64,000 nt of DNA from Wolinella succinogenes DSM 1740 (GCF_000196135.1 NC_005090.1:1622001-1686000); one strand, 5' to 3'; numbered from the stretch's first letter, positions 43,899-52,947 are shown. The notes: generated from the sequence alone by a model not told the origin. Made by a program: numbers and translations.

Positions 43899-45326
43899 AT
43901 GGCAAAGAAAACCCCCAAAAGCAAGTCCTACCTCTTGGATACTTCCGTTATCCTTGACGACACGGACAACCTCGAACACCTCTGGCAAAACGGCGAAAAC
44001 TCCATCTTCATTAGCGATGTCGTCCTCTCTGAGCTCAACAAGAAAAAAGAGCTTCTCAGCGAGACGGGATTCTTTGCGAGAGAGTTTTTTAGACTCATCA
44101 ACAACGATAATGGCAAAGAGATCGCTCTGCACGATTTCAAAAGCGCCGCCACCTTAGAGGGGGACTATATCCGCCTCATGTACCTAAAGAAAAAGGAGCG
44201 GGAGATCCCCATCTATATCGTCTGCCGCCAGCACTATCGCACCAAGGGGCTAGAACATGGGCTTAATGACGCAAGAATCGCCGAAATCGCTAAAGATTTC
44301 AACCTCATCTTGCTCACCAACGATATCGCTCTGAAGATCCACTCCCTCTCCCAAGGAATCAATGCCCAATCTCTCTATCGTGATCGCGTAGAAAATCCCG
44401 GCGAAATCGACTTTTGGCATACGCTCAACCTCCACAAAGATTATGACTTCTCCAACCTCTCTAAGCGAAAAAACTTCAGTGAACTCTCTGACTGGAGCAT
44501 CATTGAGGTGAACGAGGAGGACAACACCGAGAGCTCCCTCTATCTCACGGGCAAAAAACGCTTTGGGCTCAAAATTGAGGGGCGCTTTGAAGAGCAGCGA
44601 CTCGATGAGATTCTAGAGGACACCAACCCCTATATCAAGCCCATTAACCTAGAGCAGAAACTCTACTACTCTATGCTCATCCACCCCAAAAATAAAATCA
44701 CGGTCGCCACAGGAAGCACGGGAAGCGGTAAGACCCTCATCGCCCTTCAAGCAGGAATCCATCTTGTCAAAAAAGGGGTCGTGGATGGGATCGTCTATCT
44801 GCGTAACACCGTCACAGCCAATGACAAAGAGGCGGAACTTGGATTTCGCAAAGGAGATGAGGGGCAAAAACTCGGCTATTTCATGTATCCACTCTATAGC
44901 GCCGTCAATTTCACTATCGAAAAGATGCAAAAAGAATCCCTTGCCAAAAAAATCGAATACCGAGGCGATGTGAACAGTATCGAAAAACAGGAGGCCACCG
45001 AGTATTTCCTGCAAAAACACAACATTGAGGTGATCGATATTGCACACGCTAGAGGGGTGACCATCGCTCGAAAATTTGTCATTTTTGATGAGGCACAGAA
45101 CGCCTCTAGTGCCACCATCAAGCTTATTGGAACACGCATGGGCGAAGAGAGCCGTATCGTATTTTTGGGTGATTGGGCGCAGATTGACCACCCCTATCTC
45201 AGCAAATTTCGTAACGGAATCGTCTCCATGCTCCAAAAGGCCAAGCAGGATAACTTCATCGCAGGAATTCAGCTCAAGCAGACGATTCGTAGTGAAATCG
45301 CGGGATGGTTTCAACAAAACTTTTAA
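43899..45326 (+). CDS. PIN domain-PhoH-like ATPase (PhoH2/YlaK-like)
   Basis: A 475-residue fusion. Residues about 10-150 form a PIN-type nuclease domain (YLLDTSVILDD, VVLSELNKKKELL, LNDARIAEIA, LTNDIALKI with acidic residues), and residues 240-475 form a PhoH P-loop ATPase with Walker A GSTGSGKT, Walker B FVIFDEAQN and the sensor FLGDWAQID. PhoH2-type proteins unwind and cut RNA in a sequence-dependent way; the bacterial cellular role is poorly defined. It stands alone, and the ATG at 43899 is preceded by AAGGATTCC. No vapB-like antitoxin gene is adjacent. Confidence 0.9.
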   Translation: MAKKTPKSKSYLLDTSVILDDTDNLEHLWQNGENSIFISDVVLSELNKKKELLSETGFFAREFFRLINNDNGKEIALHDFKSAATLEGDYIRLMYLKKKEREIPIYIVCRQHYRTKGLEHGLNDARIAEIAKDFNLILLTNDIALKIHSLSQGINAQSLYRDRVENPGEIDFWHTLNLHKDYDFSNLSKRKNFSELSDWSIIEVNEEDNTESSLYLTGKKRFGLKIEGRFEEQRLDEILEDTNPYIKPINLEQKLYYSMLIHPKNKITVATGSTGSGKTLIALQAGIHLVKKGVVDGIVYLRNTVTANDKEAELGFRKGDEGQKLGYFMYPLYSAVNFTIEKMQKESLAKKIEYRGDVNSIEKQEATEYFLQKHNIEVIDIAHARGVTIARKFVIFDEAQNASSATIKLIGTRMGEESRIVFLGDWAQIDHPYLSKFRNGIVSMLQKAKQDNFIAGIQLKQTIRSEIAGWFQQNF

Positions 45327-45410
45327 TCCTTAGCTTAGTTTTTATTTTTACGATTGGGCATAGAAAAGTAGGAGTAAAATTTATCGATCTTATAAAAAAG
45401 GAGAAAAATT

Positions 45411-46256
45411 ATGAGAGCAGTCACCGCTCAAGCCATTACAGAGGCTGTCGCAAAACTCTGTAAGGAAGCCTGCTACTATGTCACACCTGATATGTACGCC
45501 GCCTTCAAAAAAGCCGAAGAGACGGAGGTTTCACCCCTTGGCAAGCATATTCTAGGAAGAATCATAGAAAACGCTGACATTGCCAAGAGAGAGGATATGC
45601 CTATCTGTCAAGACACCGGGATGACAGTCGTCTTTGTAGAAATCGGTCAAGAAGTCAAGATCGAGGGGGGCTACATTGAAGACGCCATCAACGCGGGCGT
45701 AGCCAAGGGCTACACTGAGGGCTACCTACGAAAATCTGTCGTTGGCGAACCTCTCTTTAACCGAGCTAACACCAAAGACAACACTCCAGCGGTCATTCAC
45801 ACTCGAATCGTTCCCGGAGATAAACTCAAGCTCAAAGTCTGTCCCAAGGGCTTTGGAAGCGAGAACAAAAGCGTTCTTAAGATGCTTGTTCCCGCCGATG
45901 GTCTTGAAGGAGTCAAAAAAGTATTCCTTGAAGCCGTCAAACTCGCTGGTCCTAACGCCTGCCCTCCTATGGTCATTGGTGTAGGCATCGGTGGAACCAT
46001 GGAAAAAGCGGCGATTCTTGCCAAAAAAGCAGCGGTTCGCTCCGTTGATTCTTATAATGAGCATCCTGACTATGCGCAACTTGAAAAAGACCTGCTAGAG
46101 ATGGCTTGCGCCACAGGGGTAGGCCCTCAGGGTCTAGGCGGAATCAACACCGCTGTCAAAGTCAACATTGAGTGGTATCCCACTCATATTGCTGGCCTTC
46201 CCGTCGCTGTTAACATCAACTGCCACGCCGCTAGACACGCTGACGTCACGCTATAA
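45411..46256 (+). CDS. Class I fumarate hydratase, alpha (N-terminal) subunit
   Basis: The 281-residue iron-sulfur half of a two-subunit fumarase. Cluster cysteines appear in MPICQDTGM, ACATGVGPQGLGG and INCHAARHAD; the Cys at KVCPKGFGS is in the catalytic region. It interconverts malate and fumarate with the beta subunit that starts 17 bases later. The N-terminal ends and separate chains match TtdA-like or archaeal-type fumarases; L-tartrate dehydratase is a possible alternative, but context (DcuB) favours fumarase. AAAAAGGAG precedes the ATG. The 84-base gap before it holds an AT-rich promoter region. Confidence 0.9.
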   Translation: MRAVTAQAITEAVAKLCKEACYYVTPDMYAAFKKAEETEVSPLGKHILGRIIENADIAKREDMPICQDTGMTVVFVEIGQEVKIEGGYIEDAINAGVAKGYTEGYLRKSVVGEPLFNRANTKDNTPAVIHTRIVPGDKLKLKVCPKGFGSENKSVLKMLVPADGLEGVKKVFLEAVKLAGPNACPPMVIGVGIGGTMEKAAILAKKAAVRSVDSYNEHPDYAQLEKDLLEMACATGVGPQGLGGINTAVKVNIEWYPTHIAGLPVAVNINCHAARHADVTL

Positions 46257-46273
46257 GAAGAAGGAGTTTTATT

Positions 46274-46831
46274 ATGTCACACGCTATTAAAATCACTGCA
46301 CCCTTTGACAAAGAGACCGCGAAAAAACTAAAAGCTGGCGACAATGTCCTGATCAGCGGAACCATCATCGCTGCTAGAGATGCCGCCCACAAGGCCCTCA
46401 CTGAGGCGCTCGCTAGAGGTGAGACACTTCCTGTTGATCTCCAAAATGAGACCATCTACTATCTAGGTCCAAGCCCCGCAAAGCCCGGCGAAGTGATCGG
46501 TGCTGCAGGCCCCACCACCAGTGGACGGATGGATAAATACACCCCCACAATTCTTGATCTTGGCGTGAGTGGAATGGTCGGCAAAGGCTATCGCTCCAAA
46601 GAGGTGATCGAATCCATCAAGAAAAATGGTGCGGTTTATATGGTCGCTATCGGTGGCGCTGGAGCACTAATCGCTAAGTCCATTAAAAAATATGAAGTTC
46701 TCGCCTATCCAGAGCTTGGACCTGAGGCGGTGGCTCGATTGACTGTGGAAGATTTCCCTGCAATTGTGGCGATCGATTCTGAGGGCAACAATTTCTATGA
46801 AATGGGTCAAAAACCCTACGCGAAAATCTAG
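46274..46831 (+). CDS. Class I fumarate hydratase, beta (C-terminal) subunit
   Basis: A 185-residue partner of the alpha subunit. Family signatures include GDNVLISGTIIAARDAAHKAL, YYLGPSPAKPGEVIGAAGPTTSGRMD, MVGKGYRSKEVIE and VAIGGAGALIAK near the C terminus, with PAIVAIDSEGNNFYE closing the protein. Two separate chains are typical of anaerobic and epsilonproteobacterial fumarases; in E. coli FumA they are fused. Cotranscribed with the alpha gene. Confidence 0.9.
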   Translation: MSHAIKITAPFDKETAKKLKAGDNVLISGTIIAARDAAHKALTEALARGETLPVDLQNETIYYLGPSPAKPGEVIGAAGPTTSGRMDKYTPTILDLGVSGMVGKGYRSKEVIESIKKNGAVYMVAIGGAGALIAKSIKKYEVLAYPELGPEAVARLTVEDFPAIVAIDSEGNNFYEMGQKPYAKI

Positions 46832-46903
46832 CTTTAGGTTAAAGAAAAGATGACTAAGGTGCACAAGAATCCTCTTTCTATGCCCTTGGTTGGGTTGTTT
46901 TTC

Positions 46904-46928
46904 TTCTGTTCGTATTATACGAACAGAA
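46904..46928. promoter_or_regulatory. Perfect 25-nt palindrome upstream of dcuB
   Basis: Arms TTCTGTTCGTAT and ATACGAACAGAA (12 bp each) surround a single central T with no mismatch. It lies between the fumarase and dcuB genes. The centre, 46916, is about 63 bases before the start expected from the -10 box at 46967-46972, a usual place for a transcription activator. No T-run follows, so it is not an obvious terminator. The recognising regulator is unknown. Confidence 0.65.
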
Positions 46929-46966
46929 TAGTTAAAATGGTTTAGTTTCTCTTGTAGAAAAAACCT

Positions 46967-46972
46967 TATAAT
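46967..46972 (+). promoter_or_regulatory. -10 box of dcuB
   Basis: TATAAT 77 bases before the dcuB start. The -35 region is weak, which agrees with activator dependence. A second short inverted repeat, GTTATC...GATAAC (46994-47011), lies in the leader. Confidence 0.5.
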
Positions 46973-47049
46973 CGTTAGCGTTACCTTTTATATGTTATCA
47001 ACTAGGATAACTTTCATAAAAGGATCAAATTAAACACGAGGGGAAAATT

Positions 47050-48409
47050 ATGGAATTCTTTCTTCAGCTGCTAGTCGTCTTGGGGTGCCTCTTTTATGGT
47101 GCCAAAAAAGGGGGGTATAGCACTAGGTCTATTGGGCGGTATTGGTCTTGTCATCCTCATCTTTGGTTTCCACTTGCCTCCAGGCAAAGCACCCGTAGAT
47201 GTTATGCTCACCATTATTGCCGTAGTTGCAGCGTCAGCGACATTGCAAGCTTCAGGCGGTCTTGATGTTATGTTGCAAATCGCTGAAAAAATTCTGCGAA
47301 AAAACCCAAAATATGTAACTATTTTGGCTCCTTTGGTCACCATGATTCTTACCATGCTTTGTGGAACAGGTCACGTGGTCTACACCATCATGCCTATTAT
47401 CTACGATATTGCGATCAAAAACAACATTCGCCCAGAACGACCTATGGCGGCGGCTTCTATCTCCAGTCAAATGGGTATCTGCGCTAGTCCCGTTTCTGTT
47501 GCTATCGTCTCTTTCGTTGCTCTTTTGGCAAAGTCACATTTGGCTAATGGTGCTGAAATCAGCCTCATTACCGTTCTCCAAATCACCATTCCATGCACCA
47601 TTGCAGGGGTATTAGCAATTGGTATCTTCAGCTGGTTCAGAGGTAAAGACCTTGATAAAGATCCTGATTTCCAGGCTTTCATCTCTAACCCTGAAAACAA
47701 ACAATATGTTTATGGCGAAAGCGCCACTCTTTTGAATCAAAAACTTCCCACCAGCCAATGGGTAGCTATGTGGATATTCCTTGCAAACATCGCTGTTATT
47801 GCGCTTCTTGGTATGTTCCCCGAGCTTCGCCCCTCTTTCCCTGATGCAAAAGGTGTCCTTAAACCAATGAACATGGTTCTCACCATCCAAATGTTCATGT
47901 TCCTTGCGGGTGCATTGATTGTTATCTTCACCAAAGTGGATACATCTAAAATCTCCAAAAATGAAGTTTTCCGATCAGGTATGATCGCGATTGTCGCTGT
48001 TTTTGGTATTGCATGGATGGCGGAAACCGTATTCTTGGCTCACCTCGCCGACATGAAAGCAAGCCTTGGCGATGTAGTAAAACAACATCCTTGGACATAC
48101 GCCCTTATGCTTCTCCTTGTGTCTAAATTCCTAAACTCTCAAGCGGCCGCAGTTGCGACTATGGTTCCTGTAGCCCTTGGCGTAGGTGTTGAACCTGGAT
48201 ATATCCTAGCTTTTGCAGCAGCGTGCTATGGTTACTATATTCTCCCCACCTATCCAAGCGACCTTGCCACCATTCAATTTGACCGATCTGGCACTACCAA
48301 GATTGGTAAATTCGTTATCAACCACAGCTTTATTCTGCCTGGACTCATCGGAGTGGGCACCTCTTGTGTGTTTGGTTTTATTTTGGCAAGTGTGATGGGT
48401 TACGTATAA
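47050..48409 (+). CDS. dcuB: C4-dicarboxylate antiporter DcuB, frame broken near the N terminus
   Basis: An anaerobic fumarate/succinate antiporter of about 450 residues, 10-12 membrane segments. It starts [20 protein letters not shown] behind AGGGGA, then the frame is lost at A6G6 (47104-47115): one G too many moves reading into a stop. The next frame (+1) continues with [14 protein letters not shown] through [22 protein letters not shown], the remaining DcuB sequence, to 48409. Deleting one G would give one uninterrupted protein very similar to E. coli DcuB. An ATG at 47096 could start a form lacking about 16 residues. Whether this is phase variation, inactivation or a sequence error is not decided here. 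Confidence 0.88.
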
Positions 48410-48455
48410 ATCACCGCTATCACCTTCTAACCCTTCACACCTCTTTTTCTTTCCA

Positions 48456-48480
48456 TATCTTGGGGGTTCCCCCCGAGATA
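48456..48480 (+). terminator. Hairpin after dcuB
   Basis: TATCTTGGGGG pairs with CCCCCGAGATA (one G-T pair) around the loop TTC, an 11-bp GC-rich stem 47 bases after the dcuB stop. It is followed by TGCTATACTCC, and TATACT (48484-48489) may be the -10 box of rimO, so terminator and promoter abut. Confidence 0.55.
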
Positions 48481-48517
48481 TGCTATACTCCTCATCTATC
48501 TTTTTTTCAGGATTTCC

Positions 48518-49837
48518 ATGTCAAAAAAACTCCATCTCATCTCTCTAGGCTGCACCAAAAACTTAGTCGATAGCGAAGTGATGCTGGGACGACTCAAAAG
48601 TTATGAGATCACCCCTTTAATCGAAAAAGCCGATGTGATCATCGTGAATACTTGTGGATTCATCGAAGCGGCCAAACAAGAGAGTCTATCGGTTCTCTTT
48701 GAAGCGCTAGAGCGCCGCAAGAAAGGGGCGATTCTTGTGGCTAGCGGCTGTCTTAGCGAGCGCTACCATGAGGAGCTTTTGAGAGAGATTCCAGAGATTG
48801 ACATCATCACAGGCGTGGGGGATTACGATAAAATCGATCAGATGGTGAGAGAGCGCCAAGGCTTCCACTCAGGCGAAGTCTTTCTTGCTAGCGAAGAGCA
48901 GGAGCGAGTCATCACTGGTTCTAGCGTGCACGCCTATGTGAAGCTAAGCGAAGGGTGCAACCAAACCTGTAGCTTTTGCGCGATTCCTCAATTCAAGGGC
49001 AAACTCCACTCCAGAACCCTCGAATCCACCCTCAAAGAGGTGAAAAACCTCATCGCCAAAGGCTTCACCGACTTCTCTTTTATCGCCCAAGACACCAGCT
49101 CCTACCTGCGCGATCGCGGCGAAAAAGAGGGGCTCATCCAGCTTATTGGAGCACTTGACTCTCTAGAGGGAATCAAAAGCGCTCGAATCCTCTACCTCTA
49201 TCCCTCCACCGCCAGCGCCAAACTCATCCAAGCCATACAAAAATCTCAAGTGGTGCAAAACTACTTTGATATGCCCCTCCAGCACATTGCCGAATCGATG
49301 CTAAAGAGGATGAAACGCGGAGCCAATCAAAAAAAACACAAAGAGCTCTTAGAGCGAATGCGCCAAGTGCCCCACTCTTTTGTGCGCACCACGCTTATTC
49401 TTGGGCATCCAGGCGAGAGCGAAGAGGAGTTTGAGGAGCTTTGTCGCTTTTTAGAAGAGTTTCGATTCGATCGGGTGAATCTCTTTGCCTACTCCGATGA
49501 AGAGGGTACAAGCGCCCACAAAATGGAAGGCAAGCTAGACAAAAGGGTGATCAACGCCCGCCTCAAACGCCTTGATAAGATCATCCAAAAACAGCACAGA
49601 GCCCTTCTAAAAGAGATGGTAGGGCAAGAGATTCCCGTGATCTTAGAGGGCGGATCGAGTGAACATGAGTTCTTCTATTCCGCTAGAGACGCTCGATGGG
49701 CGCCAGAGATTGATGGAGAGATTTTGATCAACGAGACCCTTCTTCCCCAGCCCGCCCCTGGTCACTACTGGGCTAAAATCACCCAAGTCGCAGGCAAACA
49801 GCTCCTAGCCACCCTCACGAGGCGATGGGAAAAATAA
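48518..49837 (+). CDS. rimO: Ribosomal protein S12 methylthiotransferase RimO
   Basis: A radical-SAM enzyme of 439 residues that adds a methylthio group to Asp88 of ribosomal protein S12. An N-terminal UPF0004 domain carries LGCTKNLVDSE and further cluster cysteines (NTCGFI and SGCLSERY). The radical-SAM motif is CNQTCSFCAIP, and a TRAM domain closes the protein. RimO is told from MiaB by CTKNLVDSE (MiaB reads CAMNVRDSE). The tilS start overlaps its end by 13 bases, giving coupled genes. Confidence 0.93.
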   Translation: MSKKLHLISLGCTKNLVDSEVMLGRLKSYEITPLIEKADVIIVNTCGFIEAAKQESLSVLFEALERRKKGAILVASGCLSERYHEELLREIPEIDIITGVGDYDKIDQMVRERQGFHSGEVFLASEEQERVITGSSVHAYVKLSEGCNQTCSFCAIPQFKGKLHSRTLESTLKEVKNLIAKGFTDFSFIAQDTSSYLRDRGEKEGLIQLIGALDSLEGIKSARILYLYPSTASAKLIQAIQKSQVVQNYFDMPLQHIAESMLKRMKRGANQKKHKELLERMRQVPHSFVRTTLILGHPGESEEEFEELCRFLEEFRFDRVNLFAYSDEEGTSAHKMEGKLDKRVINARLKRLDKIIQKQHRALLKEMVGQEIPVILEGGSSEHEFFYSARDARWAPEIDGEILINETLLPQPAPGHYWAKITQVAGKQLLATLTRRWEK

Positions 49838-50805
49838 TCCAACTCCAAGAGGAAGAGCGACTCCGCCAAGGAAAGAATCTCTTAGGATTCTCAGGAGGGG
49901 TTGATTCCACAGCCCTCTTTTTCCTCCTCCTAGAGAGGGAGATTCCCTTTGACATCGCTTTGGTGAATTACCATCAAAGGGCTCAAGCCAAAGAAGAAGA
50001 ATCATACGCCAAAGAGCTAGCCCATCGCCACCAAAAACGCTGCTTCACTCTCTCTTGCCCTCTTGGCCCCTCCAATTTTGAACACCAAGCACGCCTAGAG
50101 CGCTATCGCTTTTTTGAATCCCTCATCCACCAAGAGGGGTATGCACGACTCCTGCTCGCCCATCATCTAGGGGATCGCTTGGAGTGGCTCCTCATGCGAC
50201 TTGCCCAAGGGAGCTCTCTATCCACCCTTCTTGGCTTCTCATCGCGTGAGATTCGCCTAGGCTATGAGCTCATCCGTCCCCTAGGAGAGATCACCAAAGA
50301 GGCGCTTTATGACTACTTGCATCAGCACCAGATTCGCTATTTTGAAGATGAAAGCAATCGCGACCCTAAGCCGCTGCGCAATCGCTTCCGCCCTTTGAGT
50401 GAAACTCTCCTCAAGGAGCACGCCCAAGGTCTCCTTCAAAGCTTCCGATTCCTCCAAGAGGAGCGAGAGATTCTCTATGGAGAGGACCCAAGAATTCGCC
50501 GCGATTCTCTCTTTTATTTCCCTTCCCAAGAGAGAGAAACCCAAAACCTCCACCTCATCGACCTCTCTTTAAAGGCGCTTGGATATGTGATGAGCCAAGG
50601 GGAGCGCCAAGAGCTGTTAAAGAGCGGATTTTGCGTGGTTTTAAAAGGAAAAGTGGCCATTGGCAGGAGTGAGAGGGGAATCTTTATCGCCCCTTTTGAG
50701 CGAGTGATTATCCCCAAAGCTCAAAGAGAGAGGCTAAGAATCGCCAAGATTCCTCCCAAAGTGCGCCCCTACTGCTTTATGGCTGGAATCGATTCGCTTT
50801 TATAG
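49825..50805 (+). CDS. tilS: tRNA(Ile)-lysidine synthetase
   Basis: An N-type ATP pyrophosphatase of 326 residues that converts the wobble cytidine of tRNA-Ile(CAU) to lysidine, essential for reading AUA. The P-loop is GFSGGVDSTALFFLL near residue 24. The family signature LAHHLGDRLEWLLMRL and the site FEDESNRD are present. It starts inside rimO (overlap 13 bases). The 3' end runs 37 bases into the converging PilO-like gene. AUA decoding matters locally, because an AUA codon seems to act as a start near 54.0 kb. Confidence 0.9.
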   Translation: MGKIIQLQEEERLRQGKNLLGFSGGVDSTALFFLLLEREIPFDIALVNYHQRAQAKEEESYAKELAHRHQKRCFTLSCPLGPSNFEHQARLERYRFFESLIHQEGYARLLLAHHLGDRLEWLLMRLAQGSSLSTLLGFSSREIRLGYELIRPLGEITKEALYDYLHQHQIRYFEDESNRDPKPLRNRFRPLSETLLKEHAQGLLQSFRFLQEEREILYGEDPRIRRDSLFYFPSQERETQNLHLIDLSLKALGYVMSQGERQELLKSGFCVVLKGKVAIGRSERGIFIAPFERVIIPKAQRERLRIAKIPPKVRPYCFMAGIDSLL

Positions 50806-51320
50806 AGCTCCAAGTGGGCACGGAAAAAGAGCGCATTTGATTCACTCTTTAGCAAAACAGGGAAATCCACCTTCACGACTCGCCCCATTTTGGAGACCTC
50901 ATCCATGAAGCGATGGAGCAAGGAGGAGTTGGCCGCACGCCCCTCAATCACAAATCGTGCCACCTCAAAGCCAATCTGGCGTTTCTCCCTAGAGAGCTCA
51001 CTCACCTTCAAATCCTCAAAAAATCCCGACAAAACACTCTGGAGCACTTGAGCGTCACTGGTTTGGGCGAGTGCCTCTAGGGTTGCGGCATTGAGCTCTT
51101 TGAAATCACGGAGCTCTTTATCGATGGCATCATAATCTTTTTTGGTCTCATTATAGAGGAATTCAGACTTTCGATACTCAATATTGGCGCGACGAAAATC
51201 ATCCAGCGCAGGAAGCACCCACCCAAGAAAGAGAAGCGCCACCCCCACTACATAGAAGAGGAACCAAAGCGTGTTGCGAATCCAGTCGATCTCGCGAAGC
51301 GATTCAGTGAAGTTATTCAT
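50769..51320 (-). CDS. PilO-like membrane protein
   Basis: A 183-residue bitopic inner-membrane protein: a short cytoplasmic N terminus, one membrane helix (LWFLFYVVGVALLFLGWVL, residues 17-35), a coiled coil (residues 45-85) and a periplasmic ferredoxin-like domain. Shape and gene order (M, N, O) match PilO, which forms a heterodimer with PilN in type IV pilus and type II secretion assembly. Sequence identity with PilO is too low to be certain. Five bases lie between it and the upstream PilN-like gene. Confidence 0.55.
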   Translation of the reverse strand: MNNFTESLREIDWIRNTLWFLFYVVGVALLFLGWVLPALDDFRRANIEYRKSEFLYNETKKDYDAIDKELRDFKELNAATLEALAQTSDAQVLQSVLSGFFEDLKVSELSREKRQIGFEVARFVIEGRAANSSLLHRFMDEVSKMGRVVKVDFPVLLKSESNALFFRAHLELYKSESIPAIKQ

Positions 51321-51325
51321 GATTT

Positions 51326-51865
51326 TTAGGGCTCCTCTTTGAGTCGGCTCACCGAGACGAAACTAAACCAACCATTGGGAAGCGCGTAGAAATCAGCGCG
51401 ACTCTCATGAAAAATAGAGCGCAAAGGCACTTCAAGCAAAAAGCTATAGATCTCTTTAGAGGGAGTGATTCCCTTGATGGTGAGCCTATCGCGCTCCATC
51501 TCAATCGCTTGGAGGGTGATTTGATCGGGAATGAGCTCAAAGAGATTCTTCACGCTCTCAGAAAGCATTCCATTTTGCGTCCTCAAATCATCGGCGAAGC
51601 TCTTCTCAAAGCGCACTCTCTCCATCTCGCTCTTAAGCGCGGCGATCTGCACCAAGAGCTCTTGCTTGCTCTTTTCGCTCTCTAGGGCGCTTTTGAGCAT
51701 ATAGTCTCGTTGCATCTGCAAAAATCCCACGAAAAAGAGCAAGATTCCAAAGGTCAAGATGACATAAAAGAGCCAAATCCTCGTGATTTTGAGCAGAATT
51801 CTCTTGGGTTGGGGTGCGATGAAACTATATCCCACGCGCCCCTCCTTCTCTCTCTTTGATCTCAA
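51326..51865 (-). CDS. PilN-like membrane protein
   Basis: A 179-residue bitopic protein: a cytoplasmic head with FIAPQPKRILLK, a membrane helix (residues about 28-48, IWLFYVILTFGILLFFVGFLQ), a coiled coil (MLKSALESEKSKQELLVQIAALKSEMERV) and a C-terminal domain with GITPSKEIYSFL, reminiscent of the PilN fold. The start lies inside the upstream actin-like gene (41-base overlap). With PilM-like and PilO-like neighbours it forms an M-N-O set. No pilin, PilQ, PilB or PilT is in the window. Confidence 0.55.
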   Translation of the reverse strand: MRSKREKEGRVGYSFIAPQPKRILLKITRIWLFYVILTFGILLFFVGFLQMQRDYMLKSALESEKSKQELLVQIAALKSEMERVRFEKSFADDLRTQNGMLSESVKNLFELIPDQITLQAIEMERDRLTIKGITPSKEIYSFLLEVPLRSIFHESRADFYALPNGWFSFVSVSRLKEEP

Positions 51866-52880
51866 GCTCCGCCATCTTCACCAAAGAGGAGGTGACATCG
51901 AGCGCATGGGTCTTGATATCGATAAGGAGAGTGTTTTTGAGATAGGTGAGCGCCCCTGAAGAGATTCCATAGGTGTCCAAAATCACAATCTCATCGATAA
52001 AGTCACTTCGATAGACCTCATTTTTGTAAAATTCGCTCAAAGAATCCTTGATGAACTTTGCCACACTAATCGCCCTTGCAAAGTCATCCAGCGCACTCCT
52101 CTCCTCCTCTTTTTCGTTGTGTTTGGGCAAAGGAGCTTCATGCTCTTCAAAATCCTCAATCATGACGCTATCATCAAGCTCCTCTAGCTCCCCAATCTCC
52201 TCCAGCTCATTATCCAATGCGCTTAGTGCCTCAGTGATTTTGGCTGGAGAGGCGGGCTCTAGGGGCGTCTCTCCAAGCGCCATCTCCTCCTCTGGCTTCT
52301 TCTCTGTGCTCGCTTCCATCTCGCTCTCTAGAATAAAAAACCCGCCAAAATAGAGCCCCTTGGCGTTCATGATTGCCAAAGCCAAATCCGATTGCTGCTG
52401 AAGCACATAGAGGCGCTTCTTCTCATCCAATCGCCCCTTGATTCCCTCATAAAGCAGTGCAAAAGGAGAAAAGAGGAAATCAACCCCTTGGCTTTTGGCA
52501 AACTTCCCTCTCGCCTCAGCGATTCCTTCTCTAGAGATGTAGGCACTCCATGCCTCCTGAACAATGACGCTTCTCACCTCATTAGAGCGGATTCCAAACT
52601 TCAAATACTCATCCGCCCTAATGGTGTCTATCGCCCCTTGGTGGATGGAGTGGCTTAGAGTGGCGACATAGGTAAAAGGGTGCTTTTTACGAAGTTTGCG
52701 GATGAATTTAGCCGCCTCAATGGGAATATCTCCAGGAACTGTCCTAAACTCCTTGAGCTCGTCGTGGAGGATTTTCCCCTTTTTGAGCGTCAATACACGA
52801 GTGTAGCAATTCCTCGAATCGACATTCACGCCAATGATAAGCGTGGAGAACATATCCTTAACGATGCGCTGTATGCTCAA
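51825..52880 (-). CDS. PilM-like actin-fold ATPase candidate
   Basis: A 351-residue cytoplasmic protein. Its start (FSTLIIGVNVDSRNCYTRVL) resembles the phosphate-1 strand of actin-like ATPases, and the end (VILDTYGISSGALTYLKNTL) the other half. An acidic, low-complexity linker (residues about 195-260) interrupts the fold. PilM is the actin-like protein that binds PilN's tail. Its position before PilN- and PilO-like genes makes that the best guess. The start TTG 52880 is taken from the frame; an ATG nine codons later is possible but its AAGG is too close. A TATAAT lies just upstream. Confidence 0.5.
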   Translation of the reverse strand: MSIQRIVKDMFSTLIIGVNVDSRNCYTRVLTLKKGKILHDELKEFRTVPGDIPIEAAKFIRKLRKKHPFTYVATLSHSIHQGAIDTIRADEYLKFGIRSNEVRSVIVQEAWSAYISREGIAEARGKFAKSQGVDFLFSPFALLYEGIKGRLDEKKRLYVLQQQSDLALAIMNAKGLYFGGFFILESEMEASTEKKPEEEMALGETPLEPASPAKITEALSALDNELEEIGELEELDDSVMIEDFEEHEAPLPKHNEKEEERSALDDFARAISVAKFIKDSLSEFYKNEVYRSDFIDEIVILDTYGISSGALTYLKNTLLIDIKTHALDVTSSLVKMAELEIKEREGGARGI

Positions 52881-52947
52881 AGGTTAACCCCAAAATTCTC
52901 TCTTTTTGTAATCTATTATATTAAGGTAGCTTTGCTTAAGAGCACCT

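Noticed and set aside
46904-46928. The 25-nt palindrome as terminator of the fumarase operon
   Set aside because: No T-run follows and perfect palindromy with one central base is more like a protein site; yet a terminator role cannot be fully excluded.
47096-48409. An independent gene starting at ATG 47096
   Set aside because: The 22 codons before it in the other frame match the start of DcuB and have the ribosome site; the ATG at 47096 has none. One frameshifted dcuB explains both frames better.
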